NCBI GenBank assembly: GCA_013399895.1
Contig: VXBA01005361.1
Span: 537,356-601,355 of the forward strand
DNA length: 64,000 bases
Origin: Serilophus lunatus
Lineage: Eukaryota > Chordata > Aves > Passeriformes > Eurylaimidae
Direction: 5' to 3'
The notes under the pieces are model-generated. The model did no database searches, was not told where the DNA came from, and saw nothing but the letters and a program-made list of their open reading frames with translations. The position numbers and the translations under genes are program-made. This document shows, piece after piece, positions 1-10,662 of this stretch (position 1 is its first letter; each line of letters begins with the position of its first letter).

Positions 1-1109
1 ACCATTAAACAGTTGCTCTATTTTTACTAATGTCTACAAGGTCATCAGGTGATCTTATGTATTTGAGAAAACAATGAACTGGTATCAGCATTTTTTAAAG
101 AATACATCCTAAAATATTTGATAACTCTACTTCAAAATGCCTTACTAGGTTTTTTAAAAATGTTTTCAGACATTTTAATGATATGCTAATACCAACAACA
201 GTATTTCTCTTAGAGAGAAACTACTACATTTCCATTACAATGCTCCAAATAGGAGAAACATTAACTTTACTCACTGCAAATGTTAGCAGCAGGAACCTGT
301 TCAAGAGCATTGGGTTTTCAAGAGCAGCTCCAGATTTTATTGCTTCCCATATCTGTCATTGATCGTGGGGACAAAAAGGAAAAGTCTGAGAAACAACACC
401 AGGAGAGAATAATAGTTGCAAAAATCATCCAGCTACCTTTAAGCAGGGAAATGGCCATTCCCAGAAATACACTGACCTTTCCCTAACTGATCTCACCCAC
501 ACTTCACTCTGTGCTAAAGGGATTCTAAAGGTAAGACACAAGAACGCAAAAAATTCATAGTCTTGAGTCAAGTTAAGCTGGAAAACCTCGCTACTCAAGG
601 CCAGCATGCAGAAACTCTAATTAAAGTAACCAAGGTCTTGTCAAAGAATTGACTCAGAGAGTGAAAGACTGCCTTAAGTTTGACTTTCACTTCTCACCAA
701 GCCATGACATTACATTTAGCTGGTTACAGTGCAAGCAGACCAGCCCCTTTGACAGCCACCTTCTTCTTCCTTTGTGTCAGTCTTCTTGCTGTTCTGGAGC
801 TTCCTCATCTCTTTGTCACAGAGATATATTGCACTAATCTTAAATTTAAGACAGGCACTTGCTGGTTTCTGGGTGTCAAGACAAATTGGCAGCTCCTGTT
901 CTGCTTAAAATGTGGTCTAGCAGAACACTGAATAAAGTTGTCAAAGTACAATTAATTCCTTTGCCCTCTCTGGTAAAGAACAGTAAAAAGCAAACATCAA
1001 ACTATTCCTTCCAGAGTAAGTTAAATCCTGAGGCTGGGGGAGTATCTCCATTATTTAGGGCAGAGACTGTAAAGCACTTCAACTGCTAGACAGGCTTTTC
1101 TAATCTTAC
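1..1109 (-). other. ATG7: ATG7 intron 4 (partial, runs off the left edge)
   Basis: AT-rich sequence downstream, on the minus strand, of the GAG|GTAAGA donor of ATG7 coding exon 3. The next expected ATG7 segment, which starts with Ile-Trp-Glu in vertebrate proteins, was looked for on the minus strand and not seen. The intron therefore continues beyond the window. Short open frames here show no homology I recognise and no splice-compatible coding pattern. Confidence 0.75.
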
Positions 1110-1227
1110 CTCATTTGCTTCTTTTTCCAGAAGTAATTTCTTATCACAGGATTTGAAAGTCTCAAAAGTGTTGGTATTATACAACGTTCCAAAAGCAGGA
1201 CAGCAACGTGCTGGTATGGAAGCATTC
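1110..1227 (-). CDS. ATG7: ATG7 coding exon 3 (residues 78-116): autophagy E1-like enzyme, N-terminal domain
   Basis: ATG7 is the cytosolic E1-like enzyme of autophagy. It activates ATG12 and the ATG8/LC3 family and passes them to the E2 enzymes ATG10 and ATG3. This 118-nt exon translates to a segment containing PARCCPAFGTLYNTNTFETF and KKLLLEKEANE, which closely matches the conserved N-terminal domain of vertebrate ATG7 as I know it. A strong acceptor (CTTTCTTTTCCTCAG) precedes 1227 and a GAG|GTAAGA donor follows 1110, both on the minus strand. The first base completes the Met codon split with the preceding exon. The three coding exons total 348 nt, exactly 116 codons. The catalytic cysteine and adenylation domain lie in later exons outside the window. 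Confidence 0.95.
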
Positions 1228-2503
1228 CTGAGGAAAAGAAAGCAACCTCTGGGAATTGGCCACAATCAGAGGCAGTAGCAGTAACCATCCTACAGTGTAT
1301 ATTTACCCTGAAATTATCAACTGATAAGGCACAGTAACTAAAGTCAACAACACCTCTAATGAAAACAATTTTAAGATCACAATGCTTTATAAGACATGGA
1401 TTGGTATAACAATAACCAGGACAAATACACCTCTCCATTATGACTTCAAAAATAGATCTGTTTTATCTCTAACCAAGGTGACACTAAATCAGGGATTGAA
1501 GTCTTAAACATTCTGTTCAAATATAAACTATTCCTGATAAATGTGATTTTCACTGAGAAAAAACAATTTAGACTGCACTTAGATATCAGTACTGCACTCA
1601 CATGAAGAGGTACTGTATTTTTGCCCCAAAAGTGAAGAGCTCACACCCCATGGTGCCATCCCTTTATTCCCAATCTGAAATTCCTGTTTCCAATGTCACA
1701 ACTTCCAACTGCACTCTGCTACATAAGCTTTCAGTACTGTACCTAAAAGTTCTTACCTAAGAATTTATGGGATAATCCTGACTAAGAAATTGCCTCAAAA
1801 TGCACAAAGCCTCTCCAAGCTCATAACATCCTCCCCAAGGAAGACAGTCACTTCTGTGATTTACAACTCTACAATCCACCCCTTTGAAACAAACAAGACA
1901 CTAACTATGAAAACATCTGCTCTTGTGTTAGTTGCACTAACTTAGGCATTCCCTGCACATTAAAGCCATGCGGAAAAAATTTTCCCTTTCGTCTCATTTT
2001 CACTGTCTACCCCCAGCAGCTTTGAGCTCCTTTTCACTTGTGGGGCAAAGGCAACAGTGCAAAATTCAAGTCATAAGAGGTAAGTACTTTGGAAGAGATT
2101 ACAGGGTTACAGCCAGGGCTTGGAAAAACTATGTTGAGATCCTAATTAATAAAAATGTACGGGAAAATTTGATCAGAGGTCAGATGATTAAAACACCCTT
2201 TACACAGAAAAGCCGAAGAAATGGGAAAAATGGTATTTTAGAAATACATATTCAAACAGTGAGTGAAATTAGAGATTTACCAGCATATTTTAAACTTGGC
2301 CCTGGAGAGGAATACACTACTTCAGACACAAGGAGTTACTGTTTGTGACTCACAGCAGCCTCTCCACTGTTGTAAAGTTCATGAAAACATGTATTTATGG
2401 TCATGTAGAGTTTGTCCAAGTAACATGATGTGTCAATGTGTGTCTGTTTTGCAAGGGAAGTGTCTTCACACAGGAATTAAGGTAAACCACGGGAGGTACT
2501 TAC
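1228..2503 (-). other. ATG7: ATG7 intron 3
   Basis: About 1.3 kb bounded on the minus strand by a TAT|GTAAGT donor (2503/2504) and a pyrimidine-rich TTTTCCTCAG acceptor (1228). A plus-strand open frame at 1968-2348 has no recognisable family and no coding signature beyond its length; I treat it as chance. No repeat is recognised. Confidence 0.8.
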
Positions 2504-2558
2504 ATATCAAAGGCACTAAACTCCAATGTCAAACGAGCTGGCAAACCCAAAGGATCAC
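2504..2558 (-). CDS. ATG7: ATG7 coding exon 2 (residues 59-77)
   Basis: A 55-nt micro-exon too short to be found as an open frame on its own. On the minus strand it follows a GTGCAG acceptor and ends at a TAT|GTAAGT donor. Joined to its neighbours it reads NGDPLGLPARLTLEFSAFDM, almost the same as vertebrate ATG7 at this point (Asn-Gly-Asp before it, Phe-Asp-Met at its end). Phases agree on both sides: the glycine codon is split G|GT and the methionine codon AT|G. It is part of the N-terminal domain that in the family recruits the E2 partners. Confidence 0.95.
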
Positions 2559-2741
2559 CTGCACAAAAAGCAGCAACATCCTTCTTTTAAACTCAAATAC
2601 ATACATTAATCAAAAAAAGGACAATTAATCTAAGTTATAAATTACCCACACCAGAATTCACAGCTAAAATACGTTACACAAATATTCAGAGGAGCAACAC
2701 AAGAAACCCAAACTCCAGGGGAAGATGCTGTTTCCACCTAC
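2559..2741 (-). other. ATG7: ATG7 intron 2 (183 bp)
   Basis: Short intron between the AATG|GTAGGT donor and the GTGCAG acceptor on the minus strand. The acceptor is preceded by a mixed tract with a run of T (CTTTTTGTGCAG). Nothing else is recognised in it. Confidence 0.85.
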
Positions 2742-2916
2742 CATTGTAGTAGTACCCCTTGATCACTTTGGGGGTCTCATCCAGTCTGTACTCATTGAGT
2801 TTCTTCTGGGTCAGTTCGTGCCAGAATCCTGCATCCAAGGCACTGCTGAAGGGAGCAAACTGCAGCTTGGAGACCCCAGGATCTGTGGGATGGGGCCCCT
2901 CAGTGGCAGTGGCCAT
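2742..2916 (-). CDS. ATG7: ATG7 first coding exon with start codon (residues 1-58 plus one base)
   Basis: Contains the initiator ATG (2916-2914 on the minus strand, with G at -3 in GCCATGG) and the hallmark ATG7 N-terminus: VSKLQFAPFSSALDAGFWHE, then LTQKKLNEYRLDE and IKGYYYN. The exon ends after AATG at a GTAGGT donor. ATG7 proteins are about 700 residues in vertebrates, so only the first sixth is in the window. The residues before the conserved SKLQF are MATATEGPHPTDPGV, about five longer than the mammalian form I recall. That region is poorly conserved, and the next in-frame ATG is not close, so I kept this start. Confidence 0.97.
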
Positions 2917-2949
2917 GGCTTCAGCTGATGGGCAGTGTCAAACACACCT
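2917..2949 (-). other. ATG7: ATG7 5' UTR part of exon 2
   Basis: On the minus strand the sequence CTGCCCTTCCAG|AGG gives a good splice acceptor 33 nt upstream of the ATG, so transcription is inferred to enter this exon at 2949. A weaker acceptor-like CATCAG lies closer to the ATG (after about 2925) and is the main alternative. Confidence 0.6.
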
Positions 2950-4869
2950 CTGGAAGGGCAGATAGGCCTGGTTAGGATTTACTCAATAAGTCAGATCACC
3001 TCTGACTACTCACAGCTACTTTTTAATACATTTTGGTGGGTTAAAGGGAAGGCAGCCTTTGATTATCTAACCAAGATAAGCAGAGATGCTGCAAAACAAT
3101 GTTACACATGAAAAATAAGGCTTTAAGAGATCAGTCTTAAACTCCTCACAGAGACATGAACGCCTGCTCACAACTCTCACAACACAGCCATCTACCAAGC
3201 CAGTAACTGCTGCTTTCCAAGCCCAGAAGGGAGGTCAGCAGCTCCTGCCTCAGGTTTTGTTCTGTGCTTATCAAATCAACCCCCTGAACTCAAATCATCT
3301 TGAAACGACCCTTTCAACTAAACATATTTTAAAGACTGTTTTTTTGGCTTGCATAATGTAATCCCATGCAATTGCCTTTTGTTACTGACCCTTCCCAATA
3401 CCCAGTTCCCTTCACACATGAACCAGTGGCAGGATTTCACTGCAGGGAAGTCCAAAGGTTCCCAACACCGTCCCGTTCTCTGTCCCCAGTCTGAACACAC
3501 AACTCCAGTTTTGCTGTCCTGTGGTTGGGACTGAATTGAACAGTTCCAAGTTTCCTGTCCTGTGAAGTCACTGGTGCAAAGGGACAGAGCTGGCACATCT
3601 TTCTTTCATGGTTTTTGGAAGAGGGGGAAGGGAATAAGGGAATTTCTTCATAATTGCCAAATATCTGACTTGGAGGGAAAGACAGTTATGCTTTTCCTTA
3701 CACACCACTTCCTTAAGCAGAGTCCTCACTGTAATCCAGCCTTCTGCATTCAGTTCACCATCTCCTTTTACTCTGCTTTCTTTACTTGCTGCTAAGTTGT
3801 AGAATGTGGTTTTTTGGGTGTAGGTTTGAGATTTTCCATATTTTTCTTGGTAAAAGCTGAATGTCTCAGTTCTGTCATAATGCTGTAACTGATACACTGC
3901 AAACACACCATTTTGTCTTTTCTCCCTCACCTTTATTTTTAATTCCCTTAATTTTTAACAGCAGCTGGAATGTGTGGCAGTGGTACTTTGATAGCTTACT
4001 CCTTTTTATTAACACAAAACTTTACAAGAAATATAAACAGCACAACCAACTGCATGGAATTTTCTCACCATTTTTACAAACTTCTTTTTCTGTGAGTATA
4101 AAAAGTACCATCAATTAGCAAGCATTTAACTTTTACTACTACACAGGTTTTAAGGCTTACAAATTCCTTTGTTTGCAACTAAATATCACAGAAGGCTTCT
4201 CATAAAACAGGCAATCATTTGTCACATAGATGTCAGGAATAAAAGTGAGATGACAGGGTCCTTGATGCCAAGGCTTCCATAATAAAACTTTCACTCAAAG
4301 ATTCCACAGATGCCCAGTCAACATAAATTCATTAAACCCCCATTCCCTTTTTTCAGAAACAAGATCATGTTGTTACTTTCCTTGCCAGACTATGGTAACC
4401 AATAATTCTGAATTTTTTTGAGGCTTTTTTCAACTTTCCAAACAGGTAAAGTTTTCATTTTTCTTCCCCCTCCACAATTATGTGACACACCCAACACTAA
4501 AGGCTCTTGCAAAATGACTTTGACATTTTAAATGACCAAGAAGCCAGTGACTGCATCTGAATTACATGAGTAACCTCCACTGAAAACAGCAGCCGAAAAG
4601 CATCCACTTGGACTGAGCTTTAGCACCCTCCTTATTTTCATTATTCCAGCACCTAAAGAGTCACTGCACAACTCAAGGAGTAAAACCAGGGGACATCACT
4701 CTGTGAGCTCCGAGGCACTGACACCCCTGAAAATGTTCTGCAATGCACTTTGACATGAATATTCACCTAAAGGCACGAACGCAATGCCAGCAAAGCCGGG
4801 TAAGTTTGGGCAACTGATCTCACGGAGGAACATACATCAAGTGAAAAACACACCCAGGCTTTCACTCAC
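2950..4869 (-). other. ATG7: ATG7 intron 1 (inferred)
   Basis: About 1.9 kb between the inferred non-coding exon and the first coding exon. Open frames on both strands show no family I recognise. It is AT-rich towards the middle (3900-4500) with no recognisable CR1 copy. Confidence 0.55.
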
Positions 4870-5220
4870 ATTGCCCGTTCCTTTGAGAGTCGCAATTAAC
4901 CTCTTGCAAAAGCCCGATGAGCACTTGGGCAGCGCTTAAAACCATCGGGGCCCACAGGTTTGAACCCGAACTCTCACGGCCCTCTAACCCCCGCAGCCTT
5001 TTGCCCCGAGCCGCTCCCGCGGGATGCGGGCGGTGCCTGCGGCAAAGGCGGGCTCGGCTCCCCCAGGGCCTGCGGGAGGGGCAGCGCTGGGACCCCCCGG
5101 CACCGACCAACCCCTCCGGGCACACCGAGCCCCGGGACGCCGTGCGCCCGCACAAAGGCCGCCGCTCCCGCAAACCCGAGCGCAGCAGGGGCTGGGCAGG
5201 GGCCTCACGGCGAGGGGGCA
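4870..5220 (-). promoter_or_regulatory. ATG7: CpG island with probable ATG7 non-coding exon 1 and promoter
   Basis: The base composition jumps from AT-rich to strongly GC- and CpG-rich at about 4870. A minus-strand GTGAGT donor (4869-4864) closes a probable untranslated first exon ending CAAT. A CpG island, a first-exon donor and a coding exon 1.9 kb downstream in the same orientation are what is expected of a housekeeping promoter for ATG7. No TATA box is evident. The transcription start cannot be placed because the island runs into repeats and an assembly gap. Confidence 0.6.
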
Positions 5221-5318
5221 CCGACACGACAGGACACGACACGACAGGACACGACACGACAAGGCACGACCCGGCACGACACGACACGACACGGCACGGC
5301 ACGACACGACACGACACG
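5221..5318. repeat. (GACAC)n pentanucleotide array
   Basis: Nearly 100 bases built from a five-base unit, ACACG/GACAC, with interspersed GGACA, GGCAC and CCGGC variants. It abuts the run of N directly, so the true array is longer or changes unit inside the gap. Confidence 0.95.
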
Positions 5319-5825
5319 NNNNNNNNNNNNNNNNNNNNNNNNNNNNNNNNNNNNNNNNNNNNNNNNNNNNNNNNNNNNNNNNNNNNNNNNNNNNNNNNNN
5401 NNNNNNNNNNNNNNNNNNNNNNNNNNNNNNNNNNNNNNNNNNNNNNNNNNNNNNNNNNNNNNNNNNNNNNNNNNNNNNNNNNNNNNNNNNNNNNNNNNNN
5501 NNNNNNNNNNNNNNNNNNNNNNNNNNNNNNNNNNNNNNNNNNNNNNNNNNNNNNNNNNNNNNNNNNNNNNNNNNNNNNNNNNNNNNNNNNNNNNNNNNNN
5601 NNNNNNNNNNNNNNNNNNNNNNNNNNNNNNNNNNNNNNNNNNNNNNNNNNNNNNNNNNNNNNNNNNNNNNNNNNNNNNNNNNNNNNNNNNNNNNNNNNNN
5701 NNNNNNNNNNNNNNNNNNNNNNNNNNNNNNNNNNNNNNNNNNNNNNNNNNNNNNNNNNNNNNNNNNNNNNNNNNNNNNNNNNNNNNNNNNNNNNNNNNNN
5801 NNNNNNNNNNNNNNNNNNNNNNNNN
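5319..5825. other. Assembly gap (507 N)
   Basis: Run of N between two different pentanucleotide arrays. The size may be an estimate. Open frames called across it are meaningless. Confidence 0.99.
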
Positions 5826-5872
5826 CCCCATCCCCATTCCATCCCATCCCCATCCCCCTCCCATCCCCATCC
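5826..5872. repeat. (CCCAT)n array, G-quadruplex-prone on the minus strand
   Basis: CCCCATCCC-type units repeated after the gap. On the minus strand this becomes closely spaced runs of three to five G (GGGATGGGGATGGGAGGGGG), a classic G-quadruplex pattern. It lies just upstream of the inferred ATG7 promoter. Confidence 0.9.
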
Positions 5873-7538
5873 CGGTTCATGCCCTTGTCCCACCATTCCC
5901 GCTAAAATCCCACAGGTCCCAGGTTGGATGAAGTGCAGAGGGTGGAGGTGAATCCGTGTGGGATGCACAGCAAGGAGTGGGAAGGAAAAGGACCTATCAA
6001 ACAAAGGAAATTCCAGATGTTTATACGGAGCAGATTTTGCCCGGTGTGGCTGGATAACCGCTGGAATGTGTTTCCAGGGAGACCTTGTAATCTCCCCCCT
6101 TGGGGACTTGGCTGCCCAAGCTCTGAGCACTTTGACTTTGGTGGTGGCTCTGCTTTGAGCCTGAGGTGGCACCAAAGTCCCCTCCAGCCTAAAGTGTCTA
6201 ATGAGTTTATGTTGACTTTCTGTTGGGTTTGCAGCTCTAGAATACAAAGCAAAGTATGTTTTCTACAAAACAAGCATTGCCTCTCTAGGTAACTTATGTC
6301 ATTTAACTGTCAGAACACATTTGCCAGAGCTGCTTTCCTTGTTTTTTTGTTTTTTATGTGTTTGTTTGTTTTGGGGTTTTTTTTTGGAGCACACAATGCA
6401 GCAATATCCACATTGCAGGAACTGCCCCGGAGGAAAAGCCACCAGATCTGGCTGGGCAAGAACACAATATTTTCAGTGCTGCTCATTAAGCAAATTTAGA
6501 TCTGATGTTTGCATAAAGAACCTTGTTGTAGAGCATATGCTCAATAGACCTGGCAGGAATTTCACAAATAAAACAATTGAAATAAACTTGGGAGTTTCTA
6601 TTCCTTGTATCCAGCTGCATCACACCAGTAAAACCCTACAATTCCTCGTTTCACACACTTTATTTGTATTGTATTGTGTTTGCATTGCTTTGTGTTGGTA
6701 GTGCTTTTACTCTGTGGGACACTTACAGCTCAGTTCTGCAGTTGGTTTCCCCAAGGCTGAAAAGAAATTTATCACTTTTTAGTCCAAGTAGATGTTATTT
6801 TTACATGAAATTAAAGGGAATATCGATGACATCCCATCAAAATACCTGGAATGTTCTTCTCTACAACTCAGATGAGATTCCCTTATAGATTTTAATGAAA
6901 ATAATATTTATTTAGCTTTATACAGTGCTTTCCATTTAAAGATTTAAATCAGGTTTATACACCATTCTCAGTGAATAAGACCACAAAATACAAGCAGAAC
7001 CTGACATAGCTACCAGTTTATTTACAAGAAATACTGTCCAAAGCACTCTAGTGCTATGCTGTATTCCTGTTCCTGCTCCAAGAGTGGGACACTGCAAAGT
7101 TAAAAGCCTATTGTAGCACTGAGTGTTCCAGTCAGTAGTAGAAAAAAGTAGGAATGTGCTCTAAAAGGTGTTATCTTGCAACTGTCAGCTTGATGGACTC
7201 GTGTGAGCACTAATTCCTCTGGCACGGGCAGGTGCCTCTCCTGCCAGAGCAGCTGATATGATACAAAGAAATAGGTCTCAGCCCTCGAAGAACTGAGTCC
7301 AGGGAATATTCATATCCAGGGATTATTCCTATCCGGTGAGGAGGAAATTAAATTGCCAGGTAGGACACCCGAGTGCAGTTCTCAGGTCTGACCGAGTTGG
7401 TTTTGGAGACTAAGTTGTGCCTAATGACACCAAAAGGCTCTTGGTTTTACTCAATTTAAGGACACAATAGGCATTCATTTTGGTGGGACACCACCGGGAC
7501 ACGCCCAGGGGGGCTGTGCAGACCTTTAAAGGAGTAGT
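5873..7538. other. Intergenic between ATG7 promoter and HRH1 3' region
   Basis: No gene is recognised. It holds short chance open frames, a T-rich tract with TTTG units near 6340-6390, and a small imperfect hairpin (CTCTGGCA ... TGCCAGAG) near 7216-7248. Its boundary with the HRH1 3' UTR is uncertain. Confidence 0.5.
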
Positions 7539-7544
7539 TTTATT
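7539..7544 (-). terminator. HRH1: Candidate distal HRH1 poly(A) signal (AATAAA)
   Basis: Minus-strand AATAAA in the context CAATAAAACTAC, about 3.1 kb downstream of the HRH1 stop. Mammalian HRH1 has a long 3' UTR, so a distal site is plausible. Several other TTTATT matches lie in between (about 8708, 8914, 8970, 9070, 10473), and I cannot say which is used. Confidence 0.2.
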
Positions 7545-8234
7545 GAAACAGATCAGAGTTTAAGCACAATGCATCTTGGCAGACAAACCCAAACGGTAAG
7601 GGATACAGATATCGTTAAAAATGGAAACTGTAAAAAAAAAAATATAGCAATTTACCAAATGGCAGCGTGGTTTCAATCATCACCACACACAAATGTACAT
7701 CTCTTGCACTTTTTAGCTGGTGGAGATCTCACATGCAACTTTTAGTAGGCTGGTGAGTGAGCTCCTGTGTCTGTCCGTGCACAGAATGCACATCTCACCT
7801 TCGATTTGCTCTGTTTCTGTCTTAGACTGCAAGATGACTGTGGAGAAACTATTTATTTTGGTGTCAGGGATGTATCATTTTTTTAAGGTAATTTTGAACT
7901 CAATATCAGGAGTGTAAACGATTTTCGGGAGCTATTTTCACACTGTATTAATTAACATTAATTGCTCTTTTTGCATTCTCATTGATTTGATGAAAATTAG
8001 TAATTGTGTCATTGCACTTAATGAGTGAAGAAATATGAACGTGAATGCAGAGAACTTAAATTTAACTTGGCGTTTCTAGATGAACTAATTCTCATTCTAG
8101 TGGCCTGCACTGAAATTTCTAAGTGTATCCTTATACCTCCTCTGCAGGAATTTAAGCCATGCCAGCTGTGTTAGGAGGGTCCTCTATCATCCCTGATAGC
8201 AGTGGAAAATCTGCAGGAGTCAGAGCCTTCTCTA

Positions 8235-8280
8235 GAACTGTCCAGAAGTGTCTACGGGGCTTCTATGTTATTCTATGTTT
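8235..8280 (+). repeat. Possible remnant of a CR1 3' terminal repeat
   Basis: Two adjacent TTCTATGT-type octamers (TTCTATGTTATTCTATG) resemble the octamer repeat that ends CR1 LINEs. The flanking sequence is too diverged to confirm it. Confidence 0.3.
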
Positions 8281-9043
8281 TTATCTGTGGATTAGAAATG
8301 CATTTTTGAAGTGACTCTTTCAGCCATTTTCATTTGTTGTGCTGTCACAAAGTGATCTCACAGAAGATGTAATGAAGTCCTTTTCGCCGAGGGGATGAGG
8401 CCAAAGTGGGCACCTACACTGATGTTTCCTTTCCCGAGGGTGACACTTCCCGAAAATAATAGGAGGAAAACACGGACCGCCTGGAAAACTTCCCTGGGGC
8501 GCCACATTCCCGCAGCAGCCTGGAATTCGCTCCTTACCCACCAGATGTCACCGCTGACACAGGGAACAGTGTGAGAACAGAGTTCTCTGCCTCTGAAAAG
8601 CCAGGTCGGCTGTTCTCATCACGCCTTCATCACTGTAGGACACCAGTCCAAGACATTCCAAGTCACTTGTTATGTTCTCCTAAAGCTGTGTGTGTCCTCT
8701 GACCTTGTTTATTAACTGAAAATATTTTACGGGAAATATTTTCTTGAGCCTTAGCCCAATGTGGTAGGAGCCTTCTCCATTCCTTACCCTAATTTGCTTT
8801 GCTTCTCTTATATTTAGAGCCATTTGAATTGCCTATTCAGTAAAATAAACTGATAAATCCTCTTAAGTGCCTTGATAATTGGCATTTAAAATAGGCAGTA
8901 ACCCTTTCTCCTATTTATTATTTTCTATTATAGCTATCACATCAGAGAAGCCCACAATTACTTCCCTTGTCTTTATTATTAACACATTTACAATAAGACC
9001 ACGGGTAAATTAAAGTGAGATAAAAAACATATTCTACAGCTAC

Positions 9044-9068
9044 TTTTATATTTTATATTTTATATTTT
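9044..9068. repeat. (TTTTATA)n microsatellite
   Basis: Three and a half copies of a seven-base AT unit. Confidence 0.9.
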
Positions 9069-9227
9069 GTTTATTTATAGTTCTGTCTGTGTTTAGCTAT
9101 GCTGTTTCGAATATCCTATGGTTGCATCAGTGGTTTTCGTTGTTATAGTCATAATTTTTTCAATGATCTTGTTTAGGCTGCTGTGACATATTCCACTATG
9201 TAGCATGCTTTGTACTGACAGAGGGGC

Positions 9228-9459
9228 AGGTTTAAATCAGATATTGGGAAGAAAATCTTCCCTGGGAGGGTGGGGAGGCCCTGGCACAGGTTGCCCAGAG
9301 AAGCTGCGGCTGCCCCATCCCTGGAAATGTCCAAGGCCAGATTGGATGGGGCTTGGAGCAACCTGAGATAGTGAGAGTTGTTCCTGCCCAGGGCAGGGGG
9401 TGGCACAAGATGACCTTGAAAAGCCCCTTCCAAGCCAAGCCAACCCAACCCATTCTATG
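9228..9459 (+). mobile_element. CR1 LINE, 5'-truncated 3' end
   Basis: Carries the CR1 3' UTR signature phrases AGATATTGGGAAGAAAATCT, CCTGGCACAGGTTGCCCAGA and TGCCCCATCCCTGGAAATGT, ending CCAACCCATTCTATG. CR1 elements insert with severe 5' truncation, so no reverse-transcriptase frame remains. It lies in the presumed HRH1 3' region, opposite to the gene. Confidence 0.93.
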
Positions 9460-10472
9460 CTGAGGAACTGCTTCCCTCCTATGGGAACAAATCTATACCT
9501 GACTGCACTTAGGAAGAGGGCATTGATTCCTGCTGTGTAACAGGGCATACCTGCTTCTGAGAATTAATCAGTCCTTAAAAACAGTTAAACCAGTGGCTGA
9601 TCAAGTGAATGCTCAAAGCTGGTGGAGGGAACCTCAGCTGCAAACTCCTGTGTCAGGGCTGCCCTTCAGCTTTTCCACACAAAGCTGTTTTTACAGATGT
9701 TTGTCATTCCAGTTGTGGACGAGGCCCCGAGCAACATGATGTAATGTCAAAGCCAGCCCAGCTTTTTGTTGTAGGTTGTACTTCAATGTCATCTTGAAAT
9801 CGTTTCCAAGCTTCAATTATTGTGAGTTTCTCCTGAAATATTGTACAGAATTTACAGCAGGATTACTAAAATGCAATTAAATATAAAAGATGGAAAAGGT
9901 AACCATACTTCATGTATAATCAACTGTATTCTGCAAGCCTAGAAATAGCAGCATACCCTTCTTGGATAGGTAGTGACAGCATGGAAAGTCTTAGTAAAAT
10001 TTCTAGGACATAAAAATGCTATTTTTTTCAGCAGAGTTAACATACAGGTATATATGAAACAGGTATAATATCAAAGAGACACAGTAGGGTACAATACAAC
10101 TTGACATAAACAGCTTATGGCTTTGGAGGGAGCTATAAATAAATAGGGTAGACATTTTTAAACAGTTACAAGTTCTTTCTTTGACTATGCAAAGTACCTC
10201 CACTTGCAAATCCCACTTCACAAGAAACATGTTCCCACGTTTAATGCAGTAAGTTGAAACAGAAAATATATTTGGCCAATCATAGCAATGTTTTCTATTT
10301 CTTCCTTTTCTGTAAATGAATAATTCATAATCACCAAAGATCTCTGTTTGTATCTTCAGTTTTGTTCTATGTGGTGAAAGAAGTGATCTCAATTTGTAGA
10401 ATGTTTACAACAGTGTAACAGTTCAGAGTTTGACCCTGAGTTTTTCAGATTCCTGAAGTTGCTCATCTTTAA

Positions 10473-10478
10473 TTTATT
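10473..10478 (-). terminator. HRH1: Candidate proximal HRH1 poly(A) signal (AATAAA)
   Basis: Minus-strand AATAAA 185 nt after the HRH1 stop codon, followed by no obvious GT-rich element. One of several candidates. Confidence 0.2.
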
Positions 10479-10662
10479 AAAACTACTAAATGCACATTTC
10501 CCACTTTTACTAACGCTTGTTTAAAAGGGTTTATAACACTTGTTTACTAGATTTGCTTTCCAAAGTCTTTCACTTGACCCATGATATTTGTCTTTGAAAT
10601 TGGAATACTTGGTTTGGTTGAGCTCTTGAGCTGCTTTTGAGCTCCAAAAAGTCAGACCAGTA

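Larger units (their letters stand above)
7545..10662 (-). other. HRH1: HRH1 3' UTR / downstream region
   Basis: AT-rich sequence downstream of the HRH1 stop codon. It contains one CR1 fragment (9228-9459), a TTTTATA heptamer repeat (9044-9068) and an unexplained GC-richer, CpG-containing patch around 8380-8560. An AATAAA at 10473-10478 (minus) would give a UTR of about 190 nt. No other coding sequence is recognised. Confidence 0.45.

Noticed and set aside
1..1109. Search for the next ATG7 exon
   Set aside because: The expected conserved sequence (Ile-Trp-Glu, then the Tyr/Phe/Trp-rich block) is not present on the minus strand.
1968..2348. Plus-strand 126-codon open frame
   Set aside because: It lies inside an ATG7 intron on the opposite strand, has no recognisable homology, and its codon pattern looks random.
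4862..6247. Long open frames on both strands across 4862-6247 (up to 461 codons)
   Set aside because: Most of their length is N, and the rest is CpG-island and pentamer-repeat sequence that is open by composition. No domain is recognisable.
7216..7248. Imperfect hairpin CTCTGGCA ... TGCCAGAG
   Set aside because: The eight-base stem is too short to support a microRNA or structural RNA call.
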